The notes: generated by a model not told the origin, from the sequence alone. A stretch of 38,779 bases of DNA from Comamonadaceae bacterium (GCA_947475685.1 CANJNC010000032.1:1-38779), one strand, 5' to 3'. Counted from the first letter of the stretch, positions 9,062 through 17,683 are shown. Numbers and translations: made by a program.

Positions 9062-10457
9062 ACTCAGTCATCCGACTTCGCAATCTGCCCCCTGGGCCGT
9101 GGACCCTTTGCTCTTCAAAGAAGAGCTTGAAGACACGGGCTTTAGTGGGCAAGATTGGGACAATGTGCCCAAGGTGGCTTATGAAACTGCTTTGTTTAGA
9201 AAGCTAGCTCCCCCGCGCATGGCCAAAGTGGTGACCAATCCAGGTGCTTTTGTGCTGGAGACATATGGTGCCCCAGTGCCAGTGCCAGCGTCGGAGGTTC
9301 AATTGAACCCAACGCTTACAGCCAAAAGCCCCCCAGATCATGACTTGCAGCATACCTTAGAGCATACCTTAGAGCATGGCATGGAACAAACGACTCCATC
9401 AGCCAAAAATGCCGAAGAGTCCCTTCAAAGTGGCAAGTCCAGTGTTCTTGACGAGGACAGGCCCTCAGAAATAAATGCCAATGAAGACAGCTCTAATTTT
9501 AGCGAGAAGGCTGAATCAATCGAGTCAGTTCAAAGTTCAAGCGGCGAGTCAACAACTCATCCACAGGCAGAGCAAGCCGATTCAAAGGCTGACGATGACT
9601 CGCTCACAACTGAGGATCGGCCTGCAAGCAATCCCGATCCCCTGGAAAGAGAAGAGTCGTTGCCCTCTCAAAATTTCGAGGAGGGTTTTCAAGCGGGACT
9701 TTTAAAAGGTCTTGAGCAAGCTCAGCATGAAGCCTCTGAGGAGATGCAGCAAGAGCACACTCGACTGAACGATCAAATCCAGGCTTTGGAGCAGGAGCGC
9801 ACGTCCTTGCAAGCCAAAGTGGTGGAGGGAGAAGTCAAAATAGATGAGTTGACTCAAAACTTGAACTCTCAAAAGGATGCCTTAGAGAGCGAACGCGAAC
9901 TTTTAAAAGCGCAAAATGCACAATCTTTGGAAGCGCAAGTCAAGACCTTGGAGGAGGTTACCTCTAAACTGGACGACTTCATCAACCACCCGCAAAGACT
10001 GTTTGAGCCTTTGAAAAGACTCTCGGTTCACCTTGCCGAGCAATTGGTCTTGGCAGAGTTGAATTTGTCGGGCGCCTCCATTGAGCGCTTGATTCAGCGC
10101 TGCTTGGATGAGCTTTCAAGCCACAGTCACCAAAGCATCACGGTCGAGCTCAATTCTCAAGACAAAGCGAGACTGCAAGAGTTGAGTGGTGAAATGTTCA
10201 ACAACATTCAGCTGCATGCGGTCTCAAGCATGCAGCCAGGCAGTGTTCGGGTCATCACCGATGACACCCAAGTCGACGATTTGATCGGACACCGCTTGGA
10301 GGCTTTGGCACAGAATTTATTGGCACAACCCGAACTCTGGCGAGAACAGTCTCCATTTTTTAAACAACCCTTGGCGCAAAGGGACAGCGACTTTGAAGAC
10401 GTTCGCCAACGCCCTTCTCTCATAGCGGACAAATTTGAGGAGAATCGAGATGATTGA
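9042..10457 (+). CDS. fliH: Flagellar export ATPase regulator FliH
   Basis: FliH binds the ATPase FliI and delivers it to the export gate and C-ring. The 471-residue product is about twice the enteric length. The first 220 residues are an acidic, low-complexity region, followed by a coiled coil (about 225-310). The C-terminal FliH/HrpE-type domain includes LAEQLVLAELNLSGASIERLIQRCLDEL and SVRVITDDTQVDDLI, which secure the assignment. The start lies inside fliG. GTG at 9042 (GGAGAG ten bases upstream) was chosen, but TTG at 9054 (GGAG six bases upstream) is nearly as good. A 12-base tandem repeat at 9349-9372 encodes EHTL twice. Confidence 0.92.
   Translation: MERTLFKLSHPTSQSAPWAVDPLLFKEELEDTGFSGQDWDNVPKVAYETALFRKLAPPRMAKVVTNPGAFVLETYGAPVPVPASEVQLNPTLTAKSPPDHDLQHTLEHTLEHGMEQTTPSAKNAEESLQSGKSSVLDEDRPSEINANEDSSNFSEKAESIESVQSSSGESTTHPQAEQADSKADDDSLTTEDRPASNPDPLEREESLPSQNFEEGFQAGLLKGLEQAQHEASEEMQQEHTRLNDQIQALEQERTSLQAKVVEGEVKIDELTQNLNSQKDALESERELLKAQNAQSLEAQVKTLEEVTSKLDDFINHPQRLFEPLKRLSVHLAEQLVLAELNLSGASIERLIQRCLDELSSHSHQSITVELNSQDKARLQELSGEMFNNIQLHAVSSMQPGSVRVITDDTQVDDLIGHRLEALAQNLLAQPELWREQSPFFKQPLAQRDSDFEDVRQRPSLIADKFEENRDD
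9349..9372 (+). repeat. 12-bp tandem repeat inside fliH
   Basis: Two perfect copies of AGCATACCTTAG followed by a partial third copy. It is in frame and encodes the repeat EHTL. Slippage here would add or remove four residues without breaking the frame. Confidence 0.7.
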
Positions 10458-11088
10458 TTGGATCAATGCGGTTTTAAGAACCGTCATGTGTTTGGGTTTT
10501 TTGTTGCTCGTGGTGCGTCCCATGCTTTTGGCGTTCAGTCGAAAAGAAGTGGATCGTTTGGCCATTGAGGACGCGGCGCAAAGCTCCGTCAATTCTGCCT
10601 TTAATGCTTGGCGCATTCACAACGGGCGACACTATTACGACAACCCAGAATATGCGGAGATGATGGCCTCCAATCCGAATTTGGAGTTGCCCGATTTAAG
10701 TAAACCTGCACCTAAACCACAAGCGGTTGAGGAAGTGCCAATGGTTGAGGCGCCTGTTGAGGCTCCTGTGGAAGCGCCTGTTGTGCCGCCCGTTGAAGAG
10801 GTGGCAGTAGAACAAGCTCTTGCAGAAGTCGCCCAAGAGGCGCCTGAAGCAGCACCCGCCCAAGATGTGGTGGTTTCTCCTGAAGATAATGAAGAAGACG
10901 ATCCTGTGAAGGCCATGAAGGCCAGGATGGCTGCAGAGAAAAAGAAATCAAAACCCCCTTCCATTCCGCCTGAACTCATGAACAACGCCAATTCTTTTGA
11001 TGATAAGTTGATGCTCGTGCAAATGATCGTGCAGCAAGAACAAGGTCGTGTGGCGGGTGTTTTGAAGAAGATGATCCAAGGCGGATAA
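10450..11088 (+). CDS. FliF-like membrane protein lacking the ring domains (second FliG-binding anchor)
   Basis: The 212-residue product begins with one membrane segment (about 8-27) reading FLLLVVRPMLL, close to the second membrane segment of FliF here (FLVVVVRPMV). A Pro/Glu/Val linker with VEAP repeats follows. The C-terminus (NNANSFDDKLMLVQMIV, then GVLKKMI) aligns without gaps to the FliG-binding tail of FliF (NTANTYDDKVALIRMIV, SVLKNMI). No periplasmic ring domain is present. The likely role, binding FliG at the membrane beside or instead of FliF, is inference. ATG 10450 has a GAGGAG site and overlaps the fliH stop by eight bases; a TTG at 10435 would add five residues. I know no named flagellar gene with this architecture at this position. 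Confidence 0.85.
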   Translation: MIDWINAVLRTVMCLGFLLLVVRPMLLAFSRKEVDRLAIEDAAQSSVNSAFNAWRIHNGRHYYDNPEYAEMMASNPNLELPDLSKPAPKPQAVEEVPMVEAPVEAPVEAPVVPPVEEVAVEQALAEVAQEAPEAAPAQDVVVSPEDNEEDDPVKAMKARMAAEKKKSKPPSIPPELMNNANSFDDKLMLVQMIVQQEQGRVAGVLKKMIQGG

Positions 11089-11102
11089 TTTAAAGGTCAA
11101 TC

Positions 11103-12443
11103 ATGCAGTCTGGTGTTTTGGATTTTGCCCAAGAAGTCGATGCAAACATCTCTCGTTTGCGCGCGCCTCAACCCCAAAGAACGGGGACCTTGGTGAGGCT
11201 CATTGGCATGACCTTGGAGACGCGCGGATTGATGGCGCCTTTGGGAGCATGTTGTGAAGTGATTGGTCAACACGGCCACCGCATAGAAGCCGAGGTGGTG
11301 GGCTTTAATGACAAGACCTTATTTTTAATGCCTTTCAATGACCCTGTGGGCGTGGGCCCCGGGGACATGGTGCGGGTGATGAGTTTGTCCTCCCAAGTTT
11401 CATTGGGTCCTGAGTTGCTAGGTCGAGTGATCGACGGCAGAGGCTTTCCGCTGGACGGCAAGGCACCTCCCAAATGCAAAGACAGCTTGGCCCTGATGGG
11501 CAAGCCCTTGAATCCGATGGAGAGAGGGCCCATTCATGAGGTGCTGGACGTGGGTGTCAAAGCCATCAATGGGGTATTGACCATTGGACGAGGTCAGCGC
11601 ATTGGTTTGGTGGCAGGATCTGGCGTGGGCAAAAGTGTGCTTTTGGGCATGCTCACGCGCTTTACCAAAGCCGATGTGGTTGTCATTGGACTGATCGGTG
11701 AACGCGGTCGCGAGGTACAAGCGTTCATCAGCGAGTCTTTGGGCCCTGAGGGTTTGGCCAAGTCGGTGGTCGTGGCCGCACCTGCCAATGTCTCGCCAGT
11801 TTTGCGATTAAAAGCCACCCACATGACCCATGTGATTGCCGAGTACTTCAGAGATCAAGGGCTGAACGTTTTGATGCTGTGTGACAGTTTGACTCGAGTG
11901 GCCCATGCCCAACGGGAAATCGGTTTGGCCATTGGCGAGCCGCCCACGGCCAAAGGGTATCCCCCTTCGGTGTTTGCACTTTTACCGAACTTGATTGAGC
12001 GAGGTGGCGTTGGACGGCATGGGGTGGGTTCTATCACGGCCATTTACACCGTCTTGGCCGAGGGAGACGACGCCTCAGACCCGATTGTGGACATTGCCAG
12101 GGCCTCTTTGGATGGGCAGGTGATGCTCTCAAGAAAATTGGCCGACTCGGCTCACTACCCTGCCATTGAGCTCAATGGTTCTATATCCAGGTTGATGCAG
12201 ACCTTGTTGAATACAGATGATATGAAGCAGGCCAATAAATTGAGAAGGCTTTGGTCCATTTATCAACAAAACGTGGACCTCGTTCAAGTCGGCGCCTACC
12301 AGATGGGCTCGAACTTGGAGTTGGATGAGGCCATCAGACTGCATGAAAGACTGGTGAATTTTTTACGCCAAGACATGCACATTTCGCAAGACTATGAAAC
12401 CACGCGTCAAGAGATGCGTCAGCTCATGACACAAGAGGGATGA
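11103..12443 (+). CDS. fliI: Flagellum-specific export ATPase FliI
   Basis: FliI is the F1-beta-like ATPase that helps unfold and load export substrates and dissociates chaperones. The 446-residue product shows Walker A GSGVGKS at 172-178, the GERGREV motif, the Walker B strand VLMLCDSLTRVAHAQREIGLAIGEPP, and the catalytic-site segment YPPSVFALLPNLIERGG. These are all diagnostic of the type III export ATPases, and neighbours fliH and fliJ confirm the flagellar rather than virulence version. It begins 14 bases after the FliF-like gene and is followed 31 bases later by fliJ. Confidence 0.97.
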   Translation: MQSGVLDFAQEVDANISRLRAPQPQRTGTLVRLIGMTLETRGLMAPLGACCEVIGQHGHRIEAEVVGFNDKTLFLMPFNDPVGVGPGDMVRVMSLSSQVSLGPELLGRVIDGRGFPLDGKAPPKCKDSLALMGKPLNPMERGPIHEVLDVGVKAINGVLTIGRGQRIGLVAGSGVGKSVLLGMLTRFTKADVVVIGLIGERGREVQAFISESLGPEGLAKSVVVAAPANVSPVLRLKATHMTHVIAEYFRDQGLNVLMLCDSLTRVAHAQREIGLAIGEPPTAKGYPPSVFALLPNLIERGGVGRHGVGSITAIYTVLAEGDDASDPIVDIARASLDGQVMLSRKLADSAHYPAIELNGSISRLMQTLLNTDDMKQANKLRRLWSIYQQNVDLVQVGAYQMGSNLELDEAIRLHERLVNFLRQDMHISQDYETTRQEMRQLMTQEG

Positions 12444-12474
12444 GGATGAATCACATGAAAATTAAGGCCTGCAT

Positions 12475-12936
12475 ATGAAGCCCAGAGAGTGTTGGAGTGT
12501 GCTTGCAAACAAAGCCGAGGACATCGTGGCTTTGAACCAGCAAGCGGTCAAGGCTGCACGCGAACATCTCGAAAAGCTGCAAGCCAGCAAAGAGAGATTG
12601 GTCAGCATGTCCAATGAATACGCTCAAAAAATCCGCGAAAAAGAGCAAACCACACAATCTTTGATTGAAAGCAACAACGCAAGACAGTTTGTGCTGCAGT
12701 TGCTTCATTTGAGAGATCGCCTTGACAAAGACGTTGGCCAAGCGCGGACCCAATTGGATGAGGCCCTTCAAGCTTTGCGACTCGCCGATCAAGAGCGCCT
12801 CAAGATGCAGACCTTGGTCGAGCAAGACCTCTTGGCTGTCAAAACCTATCACCGTCAACTGGAACAAAAACAAATGGACGCTTTGGGTTTGACGCTGTTC
12901 AATATGAAATCGGTCGCGATGAATGCAAGAGCTTAA
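12475..12936 (+). CDS. fliJ: Flagellar export protein FliJ
   Basis: FliJ is the coiled-coil stalk that inserts into the FliI ring, recycles chaperones and contacts FlhA. The 153-residue product is almost entirely charged helix, with heptad-like stretches from about residue 10 to 130 (for example EHLEKLQASKERLVSMSNEYAQK) and the family-typical EQKQMDALG near the C-terminus. Sequence conservation in FliJ is low, so position after fliI is a large part of the evidence. It is the last + strand gene of this operon; the next gene is convergent. The usual downstream partner fliK is absent. Confidence 0.92.
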   Translation: MKPRECWSVLANKAEDIVALNQQAVKAAREHLEKLQASKERLVSMSNEYAQKIREKEQTTQSLIESNNARQFVLQLLHLRDRLDKDVGQARTQLDEALQALRLADQERLKMQTLVEQDLLAVKTYHRQLEQKQMDALGLTLFNMKSVAMNARA

Positions 12937-12949
12937 AGCCTAGAACCGA

Positions 12950-12964
12950 GCCCAAGCGCTGGGC
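12950..12964. terminator. Possible bidirectional hairpin between fliJ and the HD-GYP gene
   Basis: GCCCA-AGCGC-TGGGC forms a five-base-pair stem in the 34-base gap between two convergent genes. There is no T-run on either strand, so intrinsic termination would be weak. Confidence 0.3.
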
Positions 12965-12970
12965 GTTGGG

Positions 12971-14368
12971 TTAATCAAACGGGTAATACCAGCCACTTAA
13001 TTTACCGTCGTAGATGAAGCCATTTTTTTTCAGCCAGTCGTCGAGCTTTTGATTTTCATCGCTTCTTTTGGAGCCCGAATAGACCCATAAAAAACCAGAC
13101 TTTTCGTCTCGTCGGTCATCGATTTTGGCGCCCGAATAGGTGTTGATCAGTGCAGATAGAATTTTGAAAGTAAAGTCTTTCTTCGCGGGGTCTTCACCGC
13201 GCCCGGGGCGGTAACTGGATTTTTTGACCGGGGCGGTCTCGGGCGCTTGAGGGGCGATTAAAGCCGACGCTGGCAATGAGGCGCTTTCTGGGGCCGGGTT
13301 TGGGATTGGTGTATTGATTTGCTGCTCAAGGTTGAGCGCCATTTTTTTGGCGGCAATCAAAAATGCCTCAAGGATGGTGCGATCAAAGGCCTTGTCAACT
13401 TGTGCGTACATGGACTTGATGGCTTGCATCGAGCTCATCGCCGTGCCCGTCAGTTCTCCCTCCATCAATTCAAAGTAAGTCTCAACCATGCCTAAAATTT
13501 GCGCGCTTTGGCTGATGTCTGTGCCTTTTAAGCCCTCAGGAAACCCTTCGCCGTCGATTCGTTCATGGTGCGAGCGGATATTGGCTGCAATGTTTTTCAT
13601 GGGATCCAAACTTTTAAGGCAGGCAAAGCCAAAGGAGGGATGTTTGCTGTAGAGTTCAAAATCGCTGTGTGGCAAATCAAAGCACGAGGTTCGAAGAAGT
13701 CGGTCGCTGAAACCAATTTTACCGATGTCGTGTAAAAGCCCGGAGATGTAGACTTCTTGCACAGCCTCTTCGCTCAGCCCCAGACGTTTAGCCACTTGGC
13801 TAGAGAGGTAGGCGACATTTTTAGAGTGGACCAACAACTTCGGTGCCCTGATTTCCATCAAATTGGAGAAAATTTTGATGGTGGTGATGAAGTATTCATG
13901 CATTCGGCTCTCAAGTGTTGAAACCGTTTCATTCAAGAAGTGGTGTTCTCTTTGTCTTAGGGTCAGCAAAATGGCATCTTTGATCACGGCAAATGTTTCT
14001 TGCTCATCCCAAGGTTTACTTAAGTATTTGTAAACCTCGCCATCGTTGATGGCCGCTTTGGCACTTTCCAAATCGGCGTTTCCAGTGAGCATGACCCGAG
14101 TCATGAGGGGGTAGAGAAGCTTGATCTCTTTTAAAAGTGCAATGCCGTCCATCTCTGGCATTCTTAGATCGGTGATGATCAGATCAAAGGTGCTGGTTTT
14201 GAGCAGTTCCAGCGCCTCTTTGCCACTTTGGCAGGTGCTCACCACATAGCCCTCAAGACTGAGCATGCGCTTTAAGGAGGACAAAATATTGGTCTCGTCA
14301 TCGACACACAAAACAGGGTGTTGAGATGGAGTCAATGTCGTCAAGTCGTGATCGATCGAGTCATTCAT
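12971..14368 (-). CDS. Response regulator with HD-GYP phosphodiesterase domain and extra C-terminal domain
   Basis: Predicted c-di-GMP phosphodiesterase controlled by phosphorylation. With ATG at 14368 (465 residues), the receiver domain has the acidic pair D23/D24, phospho-acceptor D67, T95 and K118. A helical linker leads to the HD-GYP domain with HD at 213-214, HP at 243-244, HHE at 267-269 and DGEGFP at 272-277. The GYP Tyr is replaced by Phe, a conservative change. After a Pro/Ala linker, the last 70 residues form a domain with WVYSGSK and an aromatic GWYYPFD end whose role I cannot name. A TTG at 14470 would add 34 residues overlapping the next gene and is less likely. Its position among flagellar genes suggests control of motility through c-di-GMP, which is inference. 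Confidence 0.88.
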   Translation of the reverse strand: MNDSIDHDLTTLTPSQHPVLCVDDETNILSSLKRMLSLEGYVVSTCQSGKEALELLKTSTFDLIITDLRMPEMDGIALLKEIKLLYPLMTRVMLTGNADLESAKAAINDGEVYKYLSKPWDEQETFAVIKDAILLTLRQREHHFLNETVSTLESRMHEYFITTIKIFSNLMEIRAPKLLVHSKNVAYLSSQVAKRLGLSEEAVQEVYISGLLHDIGKIGFSDRLLRTSCFDLPHSDFELYSKHPSFGFACLKSLDPMKNIAANIRSHHERIDGEGFPEGLKGTDISQSAQILGMVETYFELMEGELTGTAMSSMQAIKSMYAQVDKAFDRTILEAFLIAAKKMALNLEQQINTPIPNPAPESASLPASALIAPQAPETAPVKKSSYRPGRGEDPAKKDFTFKILSALINTYSGAKIDDRRDEKSGFLWVYSGSKRSDENQKLDDWLKKNGFIYDGKLSGWYYPFD

Positions 14369-14447
14369 GATGGGTGGTCCAGAAAAATAGTGAGTGCAAA
14401 TGGCGTTGAATGTTTCAAAACTTAAAAGGGATGAAGCACACACATCC

Positions 14448-15386
14448 TCAATGGCTTTGAGCTTGAACAAAGCCCGCTTGAAGCCAGTGGCAGTAGGTGG
14501 GTTTAAAAAACCAAGGAATCATGACGCTGGGCGTGTTGGGCGCAAACACTTCGACGCTTAAGTGATCTTTCCACTCCCCCGTGGCATTGACAGCTTGTAA
14601 AAGCATTTGAGAGCCATCTTCAAAACTTTTTTTAACGCCATTGAGAACCATGTGTTGAGGTTGGGAGTCTGCCTCGGGGTCGGTATCCGGTCCAAGCGCG
14701 GTTTGCTTGTCGATGCCCTTATGGATGAGGGGCATCCCATGGGTCATTGCACCCAATTGGCAGGTGAAGCTTGAAATTTTGTTGGGCGTGATCGGGGTGA
14801 CTTTTGTGGGCAAAGTCTCTGAGTCAATGGGTCCCGAGTAGACGTCGTGAATGCTTCCCCAAGCACGCCCGTTTAATGTTTGTTTGATCCGGCTGAGAAT
14901 CCGTTCCACCAAAGCTTCGTCTTTAAGGCGGATGCATTGTTGGCCCAAAACGTTGTCAAAAAAGACCAAGGCGTTGGGATGCATCTTAAGCAAAAGGGGC
15001 AACTCTTGCAAGGCATCTCGACGCTCAAAGCGCCAAGTGGTGCCGCTCCTCTTTAAGGCCCCACCGTGCACATATTGAAAGAAAAACCGTGCCAAGGGAT
15101 CGATGTCGATGATGGTGATTTGTTTAAATTGGCTGAGCCATTTCGAGGACATCATCCAGCCAGCACTCCCGCCAATGAGCAGCAGCTCATGCGTTTGGGG
15201 TTTGTAGGTCAGTAAGAATTGTTCAATGGCCTCTTTGCTCGAAGCCCATGCGTGGCGTGCGCGATAGGCACTCCAATGCCAAGACAGGCCACCCGTCTCT
15301 TGCGCATGCATGGCGTCTGCCAGCCATGCAAGCATGTGGCGTCTAAGAGCATTGTTGGGCGCAACTTCTTGGGGTTTAAGGGGCAT
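14448..15386 (-). CDS. SAM-dependent methyltransferase-like protein
   Basis: A 312-residue cytoplasmic protein with a Rossmann-like core. Motif I appears as LLLIGGSAGWMMS (about residues 69-81), followed by the acidic strand end ITIIDIDPLARFFF, the usual place for the SAM ribose contact. A later LVFFDNVLGQ strand fits motif IV. The Gly-rich loop is compatible with class I methyltransferases or the related spermidine-synthase fold. I cannot name a substrate, and no flagellin methylase such as FliB is recognised. It is upstream of the HD-GYP gene on the same strand with an 80-base gap, so co-transcription is plausible. The ribosome binding site is weak. Confidence 0.6.
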   Translation of the reverse strand: MPLKPQEVAPNNALRRHMLAWLADAMHAQETGGLSWHWSAYRARHAWASSKEAIEQFLLTYKPQTHELLLIGGSAGWMMSSKWLSQFKQITIIDIDPLARFFFQYVHGGALKRSGTTWRFERRDALQELPLLLKMHPNALVFFDNVLGQQCIRLKDEALVERILSRIKQTLNGRAWGSIHDVYSGPIDSETLPTKVTPITPNKISSFTCQLGAMTHGMPLIHKGIDKQTALGPDTDPEADSQPQHMVLNGVKKSFEDGSQMLLQAVNATGEWKDHLSVEVFAPNTPSVMIPWFFKPTYCHWLQAGFVQAQSH

Positions 15387-15450
15387 AGAATGGAATCACT
15401 GGCCAAAGGTCGGACGCAAAGGGTTCATGTTAAATCAAGTGCTCAACTCT

Positions 15451-15900
15451 TTATCGATCACAAATGGCTTTTTTGATGTGAACCAAGGGTGTGTCAGGTG
15501 GAATGGACTGCCATGGCGCAATGACGCCTTCGCTGGTCAGGACTTCTCCCGTGAGCCTGGCGCCAGCATGCAACGACAAAGAGAGTGTTTTGGATCGGTT
15601 GTTGTCGCAGTCGACTTCAATCAATGAGCGCGTGGATCGATAGGTTTTCCCCAGCGCATTTTTTTGCGGGTCTCTGTAGTCAAGCATGCTCCAAACTTGG
15701 CGGATGTGTTTGTGAGCGGGCTCAGGGCTTGAAATGGAGTCGCGATCAATGTAGAAGATCCCCTGGTCCATGAGTCCCATGGATTGCCAGTTGACGGCAA
15801 GCGCGTTAAAACAGAAAAATCCACCCCACAAGGCGCCAATCAGCCTAAAAATACGGCAATTGTGCGAAATTTGCGGGTTCAAAGGTGTAAAAATTTTCAT
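15451..15900 (-). CDS. Secreted adhesin-E-like protein
   Basis: A 149-residue protein with an N-terminal signal-like segment (FRLIGALWGGFFCFNALA, residues about 18-35) and a mature part starting VNWQSMG. The pattern W....M....YIDRDSI......RQVWSMLDY, then YRSTRSLIEVDC, and finally W..IPPDTP with a closing Cys matches the surface-adhesin protein E / CNP family. The two conserved Cys (in EVDC and KAIC) could form a disulfide in the periplasm. The actual function in environmental bacteria is unknown; an adhesin role is only known for the namesake protein. It is the first gene of the three-gene reverse block. Confidence 0.6.
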   Translation of the reverse strand: MKIFTPLNPQISHNCRIFRLIGALWGGFFCFNALAVNWQSMGLMDQGIFYIDRDSISSPEPAHKHIRQVWSMLDYRDPQKNALGKTYRSTRSLIEVDCDNNRSKTLSLSLHAGARLTGEVLTSEGVIAPWQSIPPDTPLVHIKKAICDR

Positions 15901-16135
15901 CTTTTGTGTCTCGTGCGCGATAATGCCGATTAAATCTATTGTCTATAAAAAATGGCTCTAAAACCATCTCCGTTTTCATGGCCCTTTGATGTGCTTGAGG
16001 CTTCATGCATTTTAAGAGCCTATTTTTACTCATCTATGACCCGTTTGTTGAGATGGTGCTCGAATAGTTCAAGCGTAGGATTGCAACAGGGATGCCGAGT
16101 CTTTGCGTTCAATTCACCGAATTTAGAGGTGACTT

Positions 16136-16459
16136 TTGGGTGAACTTCACGATTTAGGTCGCTACGCGCTCAGTGCAATTTGGGTTTTTGGGCTTTTGGG
16201 GGCTTTTTTATGGTGGCTCAACAAAAAGCGGGGCGCGCCCTTTGCAAAGCAGTTGGATAAAAAGATACAGATCTTGGAGGTCTATCCAATGGGGTTGAAG
16301 AACAAGATGATGCTGGTCCAAGTCGATGACCAAAGGATGCTTTTGAGCATGAACAGCCAAGACATTCGGACCCTTCACACTTGGCAGACGACTTCGAATG
16401 AGGACAGGCTTGCCGAGGGCACAGTTGGTTTTTCCCATCACTCAGAAAGTACACCCTAG
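16136..16459 (+). CDS. fliO: Flagellar biosynthesis protein FliO
   Basis: FliO is a small membrane protein that assists assembly of the FliP ring in the export gate. The 107-residue product has one membrane segment (about 9-29, [18 protein letters not shown]), a basic flank, and the FliO core [38 protein letters not shown]. No ATG exists in the proper place. The start is TTG at 16136, supported by an AGAGG ribosome binding site seven bases upstream and an in-frame stop at 16130. Position directly before fliP confirms the call. The preceding genes fliL, fliM and fliN normally found here are missing. Confidence 0.88.
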   Translation: MGELHDLGRYALSAIWVFGLLGAFLWWLNKKRGAPFAKQLDKKIQILEVYPMGLKNKMMLVQVDDQRMLLSMNSQDIRTLHTWQTTSNEDRLAEGTVGFSHHSESTP

Positions 16460-16461
16460 TC

Positions 16462-17355
16462 ATGAGGACATTTTTCTCAACGCTTGCTCAAACGGCTTTA
16501 AAAATTCTCAAGCGATTGGAAGTTGCGGGTCGCAGCAGTTTTAGCTTGCAATCAAGCAAACCGTTTAACTCAATTCAAATTGAGCAAGATCGTTCTTGGA
16601 TGAGAGCGGTCCTTCATATGCTTGCGGGCCTCTTTTTGGTGGCCGTCTTGGTGGGTTTTACGCAAAGCACTTTGGCTCAAGGCATTCCAATGGTCAATGT
16701 GACGGGCGGCAAAAACGGTCAACAGTACAGCTTGAGTTTGCAACTCTTGGCCTTGATGACCACATTGACGCTTTTGCCGTCCATGTTGTTGATGATGACC
16801 TCATTCGTGCGCATCATCATCGTCTTGTCCTTGCTCAGGCAAGCACTGGGCACGGGTCAAACGCCTCCCAATACGGTGTTGGTTGGCCTGGCTCTCTTTT
16901 TGACCTTTTTCATCATGTCTCCTGTATTTGATGACATTTATCAAAATGCGCTTTCGCCTTATATGAACGAAAAATTGTCCTTTGAAAAGGCGTTGGCGAA
17001 GGCCGAGGCGCCCGTGCGGCAATTCATGATGCTGCAAACGCGAGAGGACGACATCACGATGTTCATGCAAATCGCGCAAAAAAGAGATGTGGTGAGTGCC
17101 GATGATGTGCCCTTTACCACCTTGATGCCTGCCTTCATCACTTCAGAACTTAAGAGTGCCTTCATGATTGGATTCATGATCTACATCCCCTTTGTGGTGA
17201 TTGATTTGGTGGTGGCCAGTGTGTTGATGTCCATGGGCATGATGATGCTTTCTCCGATGATCATCTCCATGCCTTTCAAGTTGATGCTGTTTGTGTTGGT
17301 GGATGGTTGGACGCTTTTGATGGGCTCGCTTGCGTCGAGTTTTATTTTTAAATGA
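16462..17355 (+). CDS. fliP: Flagellar export gate protein FliP
   Basis: FliP forms most of the periplasmic-facing core of the export gate with FliQ and FliR. Diagnostic motifs are [42 protein letters not shown] and the C-terminal [29 protein letters not shown] helices. A cleavable signal ([23 protein letters not shown]) lies at about residues 51-73. The ORF from ATG 16462 gives 297 residues, some 50 more than typical. Starting at the internal ATG 16603 would give the normal 250-residue protein with the signal at its very N-terminus. Neither start has a strong ribosome binding site, so the longer version is uncertain. Confidence 0.95.
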   Translation: MRTFFSTLAQTALKILKRLEVAGRSSFSLQSSKPFNSIQIEQDRSWMRAVLHMLAGLFLVAVLVGFTQSTLAQGIPMVNVTGGKNGQQYSLSLQLLALMTTLTLLPSMLLMMTSFVRIIIVLSLLRQALGTGQTPPNTVLVGLALFLTFFIMSPVFDDIYQNALSPYMNEKLSFEKALAKAEAPVRQFMMLQTREDDITMFMQIAQKRDVVSADDVPFTTLMPAFITSELKSAFMIGFMIYIPFVVIDLVVASVLMSMGMMMLSPMIISMPFKLMLFVLVDGWTLLMGSLASSFIFK

Positions 17356-17406
17356 GCGCCAAAGCGTTTTGAGTTCTGTCAGATTTATTTTTTTAAGAGG
17401 TCTTCA

Positions 17407-17676
17407 ATGGATACAGCCATGGTGGTGGATTTGGGACGGCAAGCGCTTTGGATGACGATGCTCATTTGCGCACCCTTGCTTGGCATTGCATTGGTCGTGG
17501 GTTTGCTCGTGGGCATTTTCCAGGCCGCAACGTCAATCAATGAGCAAACCCTGAGTTTCATCCCCAAATTGGTGGCTTTGGGGCTCACCTTGAGTGTGTT
17601 TGGGGGGTGGATGATCAATGCCTTGGTCGATTACACCAAAGTGCTGTTTGGCCGCATCCCCACACTTTTTGGTTGA
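17407..17676 (+). CDS. fliQ: Flagellar export gate protein FliQ
   Basis: An 89-residue, two-helix membrane protein of the FliQ/EscS family, a minor export-gate subunit that wraps the FliP/FliR core. The first helix (ALWMTMLICAPLLGIALVVGLLVGIFQAATSINEQTLSFIPKL) and second helix (LVALGLTLSVFGGWMINALVDYT) match the family closely, including the conserved QAxTxIxExTLxFIPK pattern. The ribosome binding site AGAGG lies eight bases before ATG. Length is exactly as expected. Confidence 0.96.
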   Translation: MDTAMVVDLGRQALWMTMLICAPLLGIALVVGLLVGIFQAATSINEQTLSFIPKLVALGLTLSVFGGWMINALVDYTKVLFGRIPTLFG

Positions 17677-17683
17677 GCCCTAG

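Noticed and set aside
15952..16143. A 63-codon + strand frame before fliO
   Set aside because: No ribosome binding site, no family resemblance, and it runs into the fliO start. I treat this interval as the leader of the fliO operon, though no clear promoter was found in it.
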